From assembly GCF_014645235.1 (NCBI RefSeq), contig NZ_BMLM01000001.1, positions 1,116,001 to 1,180,000 of the forward strand: a stretch of DNA of 64,000 nucleotides, written 5' to 3'. The notes under the pieces are model-generated. The model saw only the letters and a program-made list of their open reading frames with translations, did no database searches and was not told the DNA's origin. Source of the DNA: Agrococcus terreus. Lineage in GTDB: Bacteria > Actinomycetota > Actinomycetes > Actinomycetales > Microbacteriaceae. Of the stretch, positions 1 through 9,503 are shown in pieces (the first letter of the stretch is position 1; each line of letters begins with the position of its first letter). The position numbers and the translations under genes are program-made.

Positions 1-294
1 GGCGCCGACGTCGTCGTGGTGCCCGCGGAGTGGGTGCGCGGCCCGCAGAAGGAGCGGCACTGGACGACGCTCGTGACCGCGCGCGCGATCGAGTCGACCG
101 TGCACGTCGTCGCGGCAGACCAGGCGCCGCCGCTCGGCGTGGGCTGCTCGGCGATCGTCGACCCGATGGGCGTCGCGCTCGCCGCGCTCGGCGATGCCGA
201 GGACGTGGCGGTGGCGCCGATCGACCTCGCCGTCACGGCGGCGACGCGCGAGCGCAACCCCTCGCTCGCGAACCGGCGCTACCGGATCGCCTGA
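1..294 (+). CDS. Carbon-nitrogen hydrolase (nitrilase family), C-terminal fragment
   Basis: Only the last 97 residues are in the window; the gene runs in from the left edge. The fragment opens with GADVVVVPAEWVRGP, the strand that normally follows the catalytic cysteine of the nitrilase fold, and continues through an ARAIES helix and a C-terminal NPSLANRRYR end typical of Nit/omega-amidase-like amidohydrolases. The nucleophilic Cys and the first Glu/Lys of the triad would lie upstream of base 1, so catalytic competence cannot be judged. It converges with the kinase-like gene on the minus strand; the two ends overlap by about 16 bases. Confidence 0.75.
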   Translation, partial: GADVVVVPAEWVRGPQKERHWTTLVTARAIESTVHVVAADQAPPLGVGCSAIVDPMGVALAALGDAEDVAVAPIDLAVTAATRERNPSLANRRYRIA

Positions 295-1175
295 CCGCCC
301 CCGGGCGCCCTCTCCGGCCGCGCATCGATCCCCAGCTGGTGGAGCGTGCGGATCGCGGCGTCCTCGCGATCGGGCTCGTCGAGCGTGATGACGGCCTTCC
401 AGAGCGCCCAGCCGGCGCCCCGCCGCCACTCGTCGTCGTCCGCGTCCAGCGCGTCCCGGAGCGCCGCGCGGCCTCCGGCGTCGCACCACTGCCACGCGAG
501 CGCCAGGTCGCACGCCGGATCGCCCACGGCGGTCTGCCCGAAGTCGATCGGCGCGGCGAGCCGGCCCTCGCGCACGAGCAGGTTGCCGGGCGCGACGTCG
601 CCGTGCAGCCAGCGTGCGCGGTCGGCGGGTGCGGCGGCGCGCGCATCCGCCCACGCCGCGCGCGCGGCCCCCGCGTCCAGCCGGTCGGCGCTCGCGCGGA
701 TCGCTCGCTCGACCTCGTCGTCCCACTGCGCGAGCGGGGCGCCGCGGCCGGCGCTGTGCGGGCCGGGCTCGGGCCCGACCGGGTCGACGGCGCGCAGGTC
801 GCGCAGCAGGCGCGCGATGTCGGCGACGAGCTCCAGGCTCGGCGGCCGCGTGCCGTCGGCGGCCTCGCCTTCGATCCAGCGGCGCACGGTCCACGGCCAC
901 GGGTAGCCGCGCCCGGGCCGCCCGACCGCGAGCACCTCGGGCACCGGCCACGGCAGCGCCGAGGCGAGGTGCGGGAGCCAGCGCACCTCCTTCTCGACCT
1001 GCGGCACATAGCCCTCGGCGCTCGGCAGGCGCACGCCCATCGCATCGCCGAGCCGGAACGAGCGGTTGTCCCAGCCGTCGACGTCGACCGGCCACACCGG
1101 CAGGTGCGCCCAGGCGGGCAGCTGCTCGGCGACGAGCGCCCGGACGAGCGCCGCGTCGATCGTCGGGGCGCGCAT
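279..1175 (-). CDS. Aminoglycoside phosphotransferase family kinase (APH-like)
   Basis: A 298-residue protein of the APH/choline-kinase fold. The Brenner motif LHGDVAPGNLLV (HGD-x4-N) supplies the catalytic Asp and Asn, and IDFGQTAVGDPACDLA carries the metal-binding DFG-like Asp. The N-terminal lobe has WDNRSFRLG and the VRLPSAEGYV strand that normally positions nucleotide. Such proteins phosphorylate small hydroxylated substrates; many chromosomal copies are not resistance genes, so no drug substrate is claimed. The ATG at 1175 lies 6 bases past the aminotransferase stop, so the two genes are probably co-transcribed. Confidence 0.8.
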   Translation of the reverse strand: MRAPTIDAALVRALVAEQLPAWAHLPVWPVDVDGWDNRSFRLGDAMGVRLPSAEGYVPQVEKEVRWLPHLASALPWPVPEVLAVGRPGRGYPWPWTVRRWIEGEAADGTRPPSLELVADIARLLRDLRAVDPVGPEPGPHSAGRGAPLAQWDDEVERAIRASADRLDAGAARAAWADARAAAPADRARWLHGDVAPGNLLVREGRLAAPIDFGQTAVGDPACDLALAWQWCDAGGRAALRDALDADDDEWRRGAGWALWKAVITLDEPDREDAAIRTLHQLGIDARPERAPGGGQAIR

Positions 1176-1180
1176 CCGCC

Positions 1181-2386
1181 TCAGACGACGGGCGCGAGGG
1201 CGGAGCGGAGGCCCGCGAGGCGCCCGGCGGCGTCGCCGAGCATGTCGTCCGACTTGCAGAACGCGAAGCGCAGCGTGGAGCGCAGGTCGCGCCGGGACGG
1301 CCGGGCGAGCGCCGAGAGCGGCACGCCCACGACGCCGACCAGCTCGGGCAGCCGGCGCGCGAGGTCGGTCGCGTCCTCGACGCCGAGCGGCGCCGCGTCG
1401 GCGAGCAGGAAGTAGCCGGCGCGCGCGTCGTGCACCTGGAAGCCCGCCTTCCGCAGGCCCCGGGCGAGGATGTCGCGCTTGCGCGTGAACGACTGGACGA
1501 TCGTGTCGAAGTGCTCGTCGGGCAGCCGGAGCCCCGCGGCGACCGCCGGCTGGAACGGCGCGCCGTTCACGAAGGTCAGGTACTGCTTCACCGCGCCGAT
1601 CTGGGCGATCCGCTCCGGGCTCGCCATGATCCAGCCGATCTTCCAGCCGGTGACCGAGAACGTCTTGCCGGCCGACGAGATGGAGACGAGGCGGTCGCGC
1701 GCGGCGTCGATGGTGGCGATGGGCACGTGCCGCTCGTCGTACACGAGGTGCTCGTAGACCTCGTCGGTGACGATGATCGCGTCGCGGCGCTCGGCGACGC
1801 GCACGATGTGGCGCATCGACTCCTCGGTGAACACCGTGCCCGTCGGGTTGTGCGGCGAGTTCACGACGATCATGCGCGTGCGCGGGCTCGTCGCCCGCAG
1901 CAGCCGGTCGGGATCGGGCTGGAAGTCGGGCGCGGCGAGCGGCACGGGCACGAGCACGGCGCCGGCGAGCGCGGCGACCGCGGCGTAGGCGTCGTAGTAC
2001 GGCTCGAAGACGATGACCTCGTCGCCGGGGGAGAGGTAGGCGAGCATCGTCGCGGCGAGCGCCTCGGTGGCGCCGGCGGTCACGAGGACGTCGCCGCGGC
2101 CGAGGCCGATGCCGTAGAAGCGGCGCTGGTGCTCGACGACCGCGTCGATGAGCTCCTGGCTGCCGCGGCCCGGCCCGTACTGGTTGCAGCCATGGTCGAT
2201 CGCGTGCTTCGCCGCGTCGAGCACGGCGCGCGGGCCGTCCTCGTCGGGGAAGCCCTGCCCCAGGTTGAGGGCTCCGGTCGCGGCGGCGAGGGCGGTCATC
2301 TCGGCGAAGATCGTCGGCGCGAGCCGACCGTCCGCGCCGAGCAGCCCCGCGCCCGCCGCCGTGCGCTGCCAGGGTGCCTGCTCCAT
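1181..2386 (-). CDS. PLP-dependent aminotransferase, class I/II
   Basis: A 401-residue fold-type I aminotransferase of the kynurenine-aminotransferase/YbdL/DapC-like group. It opens with LNLGQGFPDEDGP, has the substrate-binding NSPHNPTGTVF loop, TDEVYEH with the PLP-binding Asp and Tyr, and SSAGKTFSVTGWKIGW holding the Schiff-base lysine. The C-terminal FAFCKSDD segment fits the same group. The donor and acceptor cannot be read from sequence; in actinobacteria close relatives are often annotated succinyldiaminopimelate aminotransferase. A TAGCGT element ends 6 bases before the ATG, suggesting a leaderless transcript. It is followed by the APH-like kinase gene. Confidence 0.85.
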   Translation of the reverse strand: MEQAPWQRTAAGAGLLGADGRLAPTIFAEMTALAAATGALNLGQGFPDEDGPRAVLDAAKHAIDHGCNQYGPGRGSQELIDAVVEHQRRFYGIGLGRGDVLVTAGATEALAATMLAYLSPGDEVIVFEPYYDAYAAVAALAGAVLVPVPLAAPDFQPDPDRLLRATSPRTRMIVVNSPHNPTGTVFTEESMRHIVRVAERRDAIIVTDEVYEHLVYDERHVPIATIDAARDRLVSISSAGKTFSVTGWKIGWIMASPERIAQIGAVKQYLTFVNGAPFQPAVAAGLRLPDEHFDTIVQSFTRKRDILARGLRKAGFQVHDARAGYFLLADAAPLGVEDATDLARRLPELVGVVGVPLSALARPSRRDLRSTLRFAFCKSDDMLGDAAGRLAGLRSALAPVV

Positions 2387-2479
2387 GCCTCGACGCTACT
2401 CGCTCGCCGGTGCCGGCGCCGCCATCGGGATCCGTGCGGCGCATCGACCAGCACCGCATCGGACCCGCAAAGGAATCGC

Positions 2480-4138
<1,659 letters not shown>

Positions 4139-4141
4139 GGC

Positions 4142-5044
4142 TCAGCCCGCGCGGCCCGACGGCGCGTCGTCCCCCTCGCGGGGCGGCGCGCCGTCGTCGT
4201 GCCGGTCGTCGGCCGCGGCGCCCTGGTCGACGTGCTCGTCGCCGCGCTCCCGGAACCGTCGGAACCCGCCCGCGAGCCCCTCGCGCTCGATCGCCCGCGC
4301 CTCCGTGATGCGCTGGCCGAGGCTCGGCCGCACCTCCTTGATGCGCGGGGCGAGCTCGGGGCCGAACGACAGCGGCGCGGGGCCGAACGCCTCGCGAGCG
4401 GCCTTGACGACCTGTCGGCCGAGGATGTTGTTGCCGACGCCGCCGATGGCCGCGCCGATGCCGAACGGCAGCGCGCGCCCGAGCATCGACGTGCCGGTGT
4501 TGCGCGCCATCCGGCGCAGGAAGGCGCGCCGCAGGAAGTCGACCACCTGCCCCATCGAGCCGGTGGGGAGCCGGCTCGTGATGAGCTCGCCCCAGAAGGC
4601 CTGGCCGGCCTGGCCGCGGCCGATCGTCTGCTGGGCGACGCGGCGCACGAGCGCCTTGCCGCCGGAGCCGAGCATGAGGCCCATGACGAGCGCCTTCGCG
4701 CGCTCGGGGTCGTCGACGTGGATGCCGTGCACCTCGGTGACGGCCTGCGCGAAGAACGCGCTCGCCTCGAGGAATCCGATCGTCTCGACGGCGGTGAGGC
4801 CGAGGGCGGCGGCGGTGCCGATGCCGGGCACGACGGCGGTGGCGCCGACGGCGGCGCCGCCGGCCGAGACGGCCGCGACGTACTGGCGCTCGAGGCGCTG
4901 CACCACTTGCTCGGGGGTGAGCTCGGGGTGCTTGCGGCGCAGCTCGCGCAGGTGGTTCACGACGAGCGGTCGCTGGGCGTCGATGACGCGGTCGAGCGTG
5001 CGCATGAGCCAGCCGAGGTCGTCGTCGCGCTGGATGTCGGCCAT
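4142..5044 (-). CDS. Conserved hypothetical protein with hydrophobic Gly/Ala core
   Basis: A 300-residue protein I cannot assign. It has a basic helical N-terminus, then a hydrophobic AAVGATAVVPGIGTAAALGLTAVETI segment that could be one or two membrane-associated helices, a long basic central part rich in Arg (FLRRAFLRRMARNTG), a second small-residue hydrophobic patch (ALPFGIGAAIGGVGNNILG) and a polar, Asp-rich tail. The glycine-zipper-like pattern is somewhat reminiscent of the EcsC family, but I would not assign that without a profile search. GGAGGG sits at ideal distance before the ATG. It converges with the HtrA gene, with 3 bases between stops. Confidence 0.6.
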   Translation of the reverse strand: MADIQRDDDLGWLMRTLDRVIDAQRPLVVNHLRELRRKHPELTPEQVVQRLERQYVAAVSAGGAAVGATAVVPGIGTAAALGLTAVETIGFLEASAFFAQAVTEVHGIHVDDPERAKALVMGLMLGSGGKALVRRVAQQTIGRGQAGQAFWGELITSRLPTGSMGQVVDFLRRAFLRRMARNTGTSMLGRALPFGIGAAIGGVGNNILGRQVVKAAREAFGPAPLSFGPELAPRIKEVRPSLGQRITEARAIEREGLAGGFRRFRERGDEHVDQGAAADDRHDDGAPPREGDDAPSGRAG

Positions 5045-5147
5045 GGGTCCCTCCTCCGGGCGCGGCTCGCGCCGCGGCTCCCGATCATCGCCGATCCAGC
5101 CGGGGAGCGGGCTGAACGACCCGGCCGCCGCGTGGGATCATGGAGGC

Positions 5148-5426
5148 ATGACGGACACGACCGGACCCGGCACGATCGGCGGCGGCGGCAGCACCGACGT
5201 GCTCGACCGCGAGCTCGAGAAGCTCCTCAACGGCGAGCTCACGGACGAGGGCGACCACGACCGCTTCTCGCACTACGTGAAGAAGGAGAAGATCCTGCAG
5301 TCGGCGCTCTCGGGCAAGCCGGTGCGCGCCCTGTGCGGCAAGAAGTGGACGCCGGGGCGCGACCCCGAGAAGTTCCCCGTCTGCCCCACGTGCAAGGAGA
5401 TCTACGAGAAGCTCCGCGACGAGTAG
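5148..5426 (+). CDS. DUF3039 family protein (putative zinc-binding)
   Basis: A 92-residue actinobacterial protein of unknown function. After a disordered Gly-rich N-terminus it has ELEKLLNGELTDEGDHDRFSHYVKK, then CGKKWTPGRDPEKFPVCPTCKEIY, where three cysteines and the buried His suggest a small zinc site. The family is widely conserved next to nicotinate phosphoribosyltransferase, as here (converging at 5426/5442). That linkage is a genomic observation; no role in NAD metabolism has been shown to my knowledge. The start is the only in-frame ATG before the conserved region. Confidence 0.85.
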   Translation: MTDTTGPGTIGGGGSTDVLDRELEKLLNGELTDEGDHDRFSHYVKKEKILQSALSGKPVRALCGKKWTPGRDPEKFPVCPTCKEIYEKLRDE

Positions 5427-5441
5427 CCGCGGCGCGGCGCC

Positions 5442-6743
5442 TCAGCGGAAGCGCGTCGGCAGCACGGGCTCGCCGCGCGCCAGGCGGTGCGCGTCGCCCG
5501 GCAGCTCGGCCACGGAGGCGTCGTGGCGCTCGCGCGCCGTCGCGACGCCCTCGGCGCCCAGCCAGCGCTCGTCGACCTCGCCGCCGGCCACGAGCGGAAC
5601 CTGCAGCGCGCGGCCGGCGCGCGCGGCCTCCGCGAGCACGGCTTCGTCATCGGTGACGAGCACCGTCTCCTCGACGGCGACGCCGCCCTGCAGCGTGCGC
5701 ACCGCGACCTTCTCGCCCGGCTTCGACGCCTTGTCCTCGGAGTGCTTCGCCACGCCCACCCAGGCGCCGTCGTCGCCCCGGCGGGCGACGAGCTTGTAGA
5801 CCATGCCCGCGGCCGGCGCGCCGGAGCCCGTGACGAGGCTCGTGCCCACGCCGTACGCGTCGACCGGGCTCGCCTGGAGGCCCGCGATCGCGTGCTCGTC
5901 GAGGTCGCTCGTCACGGTGATGCGCGTGCCGGTCGCGCCGAGCGAGTCGAGCAGGCGGCGCGCGTCGGCGGCCACCTCGACGAGGTCGCCGGAGTCGAGC
6001 CGGATGCCGCCGAGCCCGGTGCCCGCGACCTCGACGGCCGTGCGGATGCCCTGCTCGATGTCGTAGGTGTCGACGAGCAGCGTCGTGCCGACGCCGAGCG
6101 CATCGATCTGCGCCTGGAAGGCCTCGGCCTCCGAGTCGTGCAGGAGCGTGAACGAGTGGGCGGCGGTGCCCATGGTCGGGATGCCCCAGCGGCTGCCCGC
6201 GGCGAGGTTCGACGTGGCCGAGAAGCCGGCGATGTAGGCGGCGCGCGCGGCGGCGATCGCGGCCTCCTCGTTGGCCCGGCGCGAGCCCATCTCGGCCACC
6301 GGGCGGCCCTTCGCGGCGCGCGTCATGCGGGTCGCGGCGTTCGCGACCGCGGAGTCGTAGTTGAGCACCGAGAGCGCGAGCGTCTCGAGCACCACGGCCT
6401 CGGCGAACGAGCCCTCGACGACGAGCACGGGGGAGCCGGGGAAGTAGAGCTCGCCCTCGGCGTAGCCGCGGATGTCGCCCGAGAAGCGGTACTCCGCGAG
6501 CCAGTCGACGAGGTCGGCGGACGCCCACGGACGGATGCTCGCGAGCTCGGCGTCGCCGAAGCGGAACTCGGCGAGGCGCTGCAGGAACCGACCGGTGCCG
6601 GCGACGACGCCGTACCGGCGGGCGCCGGGGAGGCGTCGGGCGAAGACCTCGAAGACGGAGGGGCGGAACGCCGTGCCCGAGCGCATCGCTGCGTCGATCA
6701 TGGTGAGCTCGTAGCGGTCGGTCATGAGCGCGGTGTCGGTCAC
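5442..6743 (-). CDS. pncB: Nicotinate phosphoribosyltransferase
   Basis: A 433-residue NAD-salvage enzyme joining nicotinate and PRPP to give nicotinate mononucleotide with ATP. The family signature LMTDRYELTMIDAA is at the N-terminus. Downstream are MGSRRANEEAAI, GTAAHSFTLLHDSE, DTYDIEQGI, GIRLDSGDL and YGVGTSLVTG, all typical of the pncB active site and phosphate loop. The GTG at 6743 gives the standard actinobacterial N-terminus; TAGGCT ends 7 bases before it, so the transcript is probably leaderless. A far-upstream ATG at 6920 would run through the promoter and is not used here. Confidence 0.93.
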   Translation of the reverse strand: MTDTALMTDRYELTMIDAAMRSGTAFRPSVFEVFARRLPGARRYGVVAGTGRFLQRLAEFRFGDAELASIRPWASADLVDWLAEYRFSGDIRGYAEGELYFPGSPVLVVEGSFAEAVVLETLALSVLNYDSAVANAATRMTRAAKGRPVAEMGSRRANEEAAIAAARAAYIAGFSATSNLAAGSRWGIPTMGTAAHSFTLLHDSEAEAFQAQIDALGVGTTLLVDTYDIEQGIRTAVEVAGTGLGGIRLDSGDLVEVAADARRLLDSLGATGTRITVTSDLDEHAIAGLQASPVDAYGVGTSLVTGSGAPAAGMVYKLVARRGDDGAWVGVAKHSEDKASKPGEKVAVRTLQGGVAVEETVLVTDDEAVLAEAARAGRALQVPLVAGGEVDERWLGAEGVATARERHDASVAELPGDAHRLARGEPVLPTRFR

Positions 6744-6810
6744 GTGCAGAAGCCTACGACGGGCCCCATCCGCGGGGCCCGTCAGCGCTCTCGGCCGATA
6801 GCGTGGATCG

Positions 6811-7353
6811 GTGCGCACGATCGAGCCCTCCGCCCTGCTGTCCGAGATCGAGCTGCGCGAGCCGCGGCCGGAGGACGCCGAGCGGTGGGCCGCGTTCCTG
6901 GTCGAGGAGCAGCGGCGCACCTACGGCGCGCTGCTCCCCGACGGCTTCGGCGACCGCGACCTGTCGAAGGGCTCGATCCGGCTGCTCGCGGGTGCCTTCG
7001 CCGAGCCGGGCGACGCCGTGCGCCGCATCGCGTGGCACGGCGACCGGATCCTCGGCGTCGCGGCCGCGACCGCGGGGCCCGCGCCGTGGGAGGTCGAGCT
7101 CGGGTTCGTCCCCGCGCCCGCCGAGCGCGAGCTCGGCCGGCTCTACGTGCACGCCGACGCGCACGGCACGGGCCTCGGGCACGTGCTGTTCGACGCGGTC
7201 GTCGACGAGCGGCCCCACTACCTGTGGCTCATCGACGGCAACGCGCGCGCGAGCCGCTTCTACGAGCGGCGCGGCTTCCGCCACCTCGACGAGCGGGTGT
7301 CGACGGGGCCGAGCTGGGGGCACATCCCGATGCATCGGATGCTGCGCGGCTGA
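6811..7353 (+). CDS. GNAT family N-acetyltransferase
   Basis: A 180-residue single GNAT domain. The core strand ELGRLYVHADAHGTGLGHVLFDAV contains the Q/RxxGxG/A-type acetyl-CoA pyrophosphate loop (here HGTGLG), followed by WLIDGNARASRFYERRGFRHL, the usual N-x-RA-x-xFYE-x-xGF ending. The acceptor (amino acid, peptide, antibiotic) cannot be deduced. The GTG start is preceded by TAGCGT about 7 bases upstream, again a leaderless arrangement. It is divergent from pncB, the two starts being 67 bases apart. Confidence 0.85.
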   Translation: MRTIEPSALLSEIELREPRPEDAERWAAFLVEEQRRTYGALLPDGFGDRDLSKGSIRLLAGAFAEPGDAVRRIAWHGDRILGVAAATAGPAPWEVELGFVPAPAERELGRLYVHADAHGTGLGHVLFDAVVDERPHYLWLIDGNARASRFYERRGFRHLDERVSTGPSWGHIPMHRMLRG

Positions 7354-7366
7354 ACGGCGAGGGAGC

Positions 7367-7392
7367 GCACTGCGTACGGTCGTACGCAGTGC
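7367..7392. promoter_or_regulatory. Perfect inverted repeat (putative TetR operator O1)
   Basis: GCACTGCGTACG is followed, after GT, by its exact reverse complement, giving 12-base arms with a 2-base centre. Its core (GTACGGTCGTACG) matches the second palindrome 28 bases downstream. The position, just upstream of an acetyltransferase-TetR operon, fits a repressor site. A transcription terminator for the preceding GNAT gene is a less likely reading because the loop would be only 2 bases. Confidence 0.7.
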
Positions 7393-7394
7393 GT

Positions 7395-7406
7395 GTACGA
7401 TCGTAC
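7395..7406. promoter_or_regulatory. Second palindrome GTACGATCGTAC (putative operator O2)
   Basis: A perfect 12-base palindrome ending two bases before the ATG of the acetyltransferase gene. Together with O1 it repeats the unit GTACGnTCGTACGCA. GTACGATCGTAC-type sequences are common operators of TetR-family repressors, so binding of the co-transcribed TetR here would block transcription or initiation directly at the start codon. Confidence 0.7.
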
Positions 7407-7408
7407 GC

Positions 7409-7996
7409 ATGACAGGGCGAGACTGGTTCCCCGGCGACGACCGCACCAACCGCGAGCGCATGCTCGCCGGCGACCTCTACATCGCCGACGACCCCGAGAG
7501 CGGCGCTCGGCACGACCGGGCCGTGCGGCTCGCCGACGCGTACGGCCGCGCCTTCGTGGCCGACGCGGCGGCCGCGCGGCCGCTCCTCGAGGCGCTCGTC
7601 GGCGAGCTCGGGGAGGGCACCGTCGTCACCCCGCCGCTCTTCGTCGACTACGGCGAGCACATCCGCATCGGCCGCGGCACCTTCGTGAACTACCACCTCA
7701 CGGCCCTCGACGTCGCGCCGATCACCATCGGCGAGGACTGCCAGATCGGGCCGAACGTGCAGCTGCTCACCCCCACGCATCCCATCGACCCCGAGGCGCG
7801 CCGCGCGAGGCTCGAGGCGGCCGAGCCCATCACGATCGGCGACAACGTGTGGCTGGGCGGCGGCGTCATCGTCTGCCCCGGCGTCACGATCGGCGAGAAC
7901 TCGGTCATCGGCGCGGGCGCCGTCGTCACGCGCGACATCCCCGCCAACGTCGTGGCGGTCGGCAACCCGGCGCGGGTCATCCGCGAGATCGCATGA
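7409..7996 (+). CDS. Sugar O-acetyltransferase, hexapeptide-repeat (Maa/LacA/NodL-like)
   Basis: A 195-residue trimeric left-handed beta-helix acetyltransferase. The N-terminal cap ERMLAGDLYIADDPE is the maltose-acetyltransferase domain. Hexapeptide repeats follow, with the catalytic His in TPTHPIDPEARR and the tail GDNVWLGGGVIVCPGVTIGENSVIGAGAVVTRDIP. It transfers acetyl from CoA to a sugar hydroxyl. The stop overlaps the following TetR start as ATGA, so the pair is translationally coupled, and two palindromes lie immediately upstream, making it a likely target of that regulator. Confidence 0.9.
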   Translation: MTGRDWFPGDDRTNRERMLAGDLYIADDPESGARHDRAVRLADAYGRAFVADAAAARPLLEALVGELGEGTVVTPPLFVDYGEHIRIGRGTFVNYHLTALDVAPITIGEDCQIGPNVQLLTPTHPIDPEARRARLEAAEPITIGDNVWLGGGVIVCPGVTIGENSVIGAGAVVTRDIPANVVAVGNPARVIREIA

Positions 7997-8565
7997 CGCG
8001 CCGCACCGATCCGGAGCGGCGGGACCGGATCGTCGACGCGTGCCTCGACGTGCTCGTCGAGCACGGGGTGGCGGGCGCGTCGCACCGCCGCGTCGCGGCG
8101 GCGGCCGACGTGCCGCTCGGCTCGATGACCTACCACTTCGACGGCTTCGAGGCGCTGCTCGCGGAGGCCTTCGGGCGCTTCGCGGCGGCGGCCGCCTCGC
8201 GCTTCGAGGCCGCGATGGCGGAGGCCGAGGGCGCGGATGCGGCGATCGCCGCCGCGGCGTCGCTCGCGCGCGGCGCCGTGCTCGGCACCCGGCGCGAGCT
8301 CGTGCTCACGCAGGAGCTCTACACGCTCGCCGCCCGCGACGAGCGGTTCCGCGCGATCACGACCGCGTGGATGGCGCGCAGCCGCGCCGCCCTCGAGCGG
8401 CACCTGGAAGCCGAGGCCGCGCGCGGCGTCGACGCGATGATGGAGGGCCTCACCCTGCACCGCGCGCTCGACGCCCGCTGGGGCGACGACGGCGCGGACG
8501 GCAGCGGCGGAGCAGTCCCCGATCCCGAGGTGCTGCTCCGCCGCGTGGCCGGGCTGCCGGACTAG
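7993..8565 (+). CDS. TetR-family transcriptional regulator
   Basis: A 190-residue regulator with an N-terminal helix-turn-helix: RIVDACLDVLVEHGVAGASHRRVAAAADVPLGSMTYHFDGFEALLAEAF is the standard TetR DNA-binding segment. The C-terminal ligand domain is Ala-rich and not informative. Coupling to the acetyltransferase (ATGA overlap) and the twin GTACGnTCGTAC operators upstream of the operon suggest autorepression. It is likely induced by a substrate of the acetyltransferase, which is inference. Its stop overlaps the stop of the substrate-binding protein gene on the other strand. Confidence 0.9.
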   Translation: MTRRTDPERRDRIVDACLDVLVEHGVAGASHRRVAAAADVPLGSMTYHFDGFEALLAEAFGRFAAAAASRFEAAMAEAEGADAAIAAAASLARGAVLGTRRELVLTQELYTLAARDERFRAITTAWMARSRAALERHLEAEAARGVDAMMEGLTLHRALDARWGDDGADGSGGAVPDPEVLLRRVAGLPD

Positions 8566-9503
8566 CCGAGCAGGCCCTGCTCCTCGAGCCAGTCGGCCGC
8601 GATGTCGGCCGCGGGCGCCTGCTCGTCGACCGAGCGTCCGTTGAGCGCGAGCAGCTCCTCGGAGGTGAGGGCGGCGGAGACCTCGTTCACGATCGCCTGC
8701 GCCTCCTCGTCGACCTTGTCGCTCGCGACGGGCACGACGTTCGACGCCAGGAAGAGGCCCTCCGGGTCCTCGAGCACGACGAGGTCGTTCTTCGCGATCG
8801 ACGGGTCGCCCGTGTAGACGATGGCGAGCTGGACGTCGCCGTCCTGCAGCGCGCGGATGGTGAGCGGGCCGCCGCCGTCCTCGATCGGCGTGAAGCCGAC
8901 CTCGACGCCGTAGGTGTCCGCGAGGCCCTGCGGGCCGTTGGGACGGCTCTCGGCCTCGGAGTTGGCGCCCATCGTGAGAGGCACGTCGACGTCGGCGAGG
9001 TCGGCGATCGAGGTGACGCCGTACTCCTCCGAGAACTCGCGCGTGACGACGTACGAGTCCTGGTCGGTGGCGGGCGCCTGGTCGAGGATCGTGATGCCCT
9101 CGGGGGCGGCCTCGACGAGCGCGTCGTACACCTCGTCGCTCAGGCGCTCGGCGGGCTCATCGGCCCACACCTGGAGGAGCGGTCCGGTGTACTCGGGGAA
9201 GAGGTCGATCGCGCCCGACTCGATCTCGGGCAGGTAGATCTCGCGCTGGCCGATGCGCAGGTCGCGCTCGATCGTGTAGCCGCCGGCCTCGAGGGCCTGC
9301 GCGTAGAGCTCGGCGATGATCTCGTTGGAGTAGTAGTCCTGCGAGCCGACGACGAGCGTCGTGCCGTCGCCGCCGCCCGAGCTGGGGGCCGCCGAGTCGC
9401 CGCCCTCCTCGAGCGGGTCGGCGGAGGCGCAGCCGGCGAGCACGAGGCCAGCGGCTCCGATCATGGCGAGGGCGGTGCCGGCCCTGCGGAAGGTGCGGTT
9501 CAT
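8562..9503 (-). CDS. Osmoprotectant-type ABC transporter substrate-binding lipoprotein (ProX/OpuCC-like)
   Basis: A 313-residue lipoprotein. The signal peptide ends in the lipobox LAGC (Cys25), followed by an Asp/Ser/Gly linker. The mature part begins TTLVVGSQDYYSNEIIAELYAQALEAGGY and contains IDLFPEYTGPLLQVW, typical of the OpuAC/ProX domain that binds glycine betaine, choline, carnitine or related quaternary amines. It is the last gene of a four-gene operon and its ATG overlaps the upstream permease stop (ATGA). The substrate is unproven; EgtU-like binding of ergothioneine is a known alternative in this family. Confidence 0.88.
   Translation of the reverse strand: MNRTFRRAGTALAMIGAAGLVLAGCASADPLEEGGDSAAPSSGGGDGTTLVVGSQDYYSNEIIAELYAQALEAGGYTIERDLRIGQREIYLPEIESGAIDLFPEYTGPLLQVWADEPAERLSDEVYDALVEAAPEGITILDQAPATDQDSYVVTREFSEEYGVTSIADLADVDVPLTMGANSEAESRPNGPQGLADTYGVEVGFTPIEDGGGPLTIRALQDGDVQLAIVYTGDPSIAKNDLVVLEDPEGLFLASNVVPVASDKVDEEAQAIVNEVSAALTSEELLALNGRSVDEQAPAADIAADWLEEQGLLG

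Noticed and set aside
279-1175. Antibiotic resistance gene
   Set aside because: The APH fold is shared by many metabolic kinases; chromosomal context with an aminotransferase gives no support for drug resistance.
7367-7392. Transcription terminator of the GNAT gene
   Set aside because: A 2-base loop is too small for a good RNA hairpin and the same core recurs as a second palindrome at the next start codon, favouring an operator.
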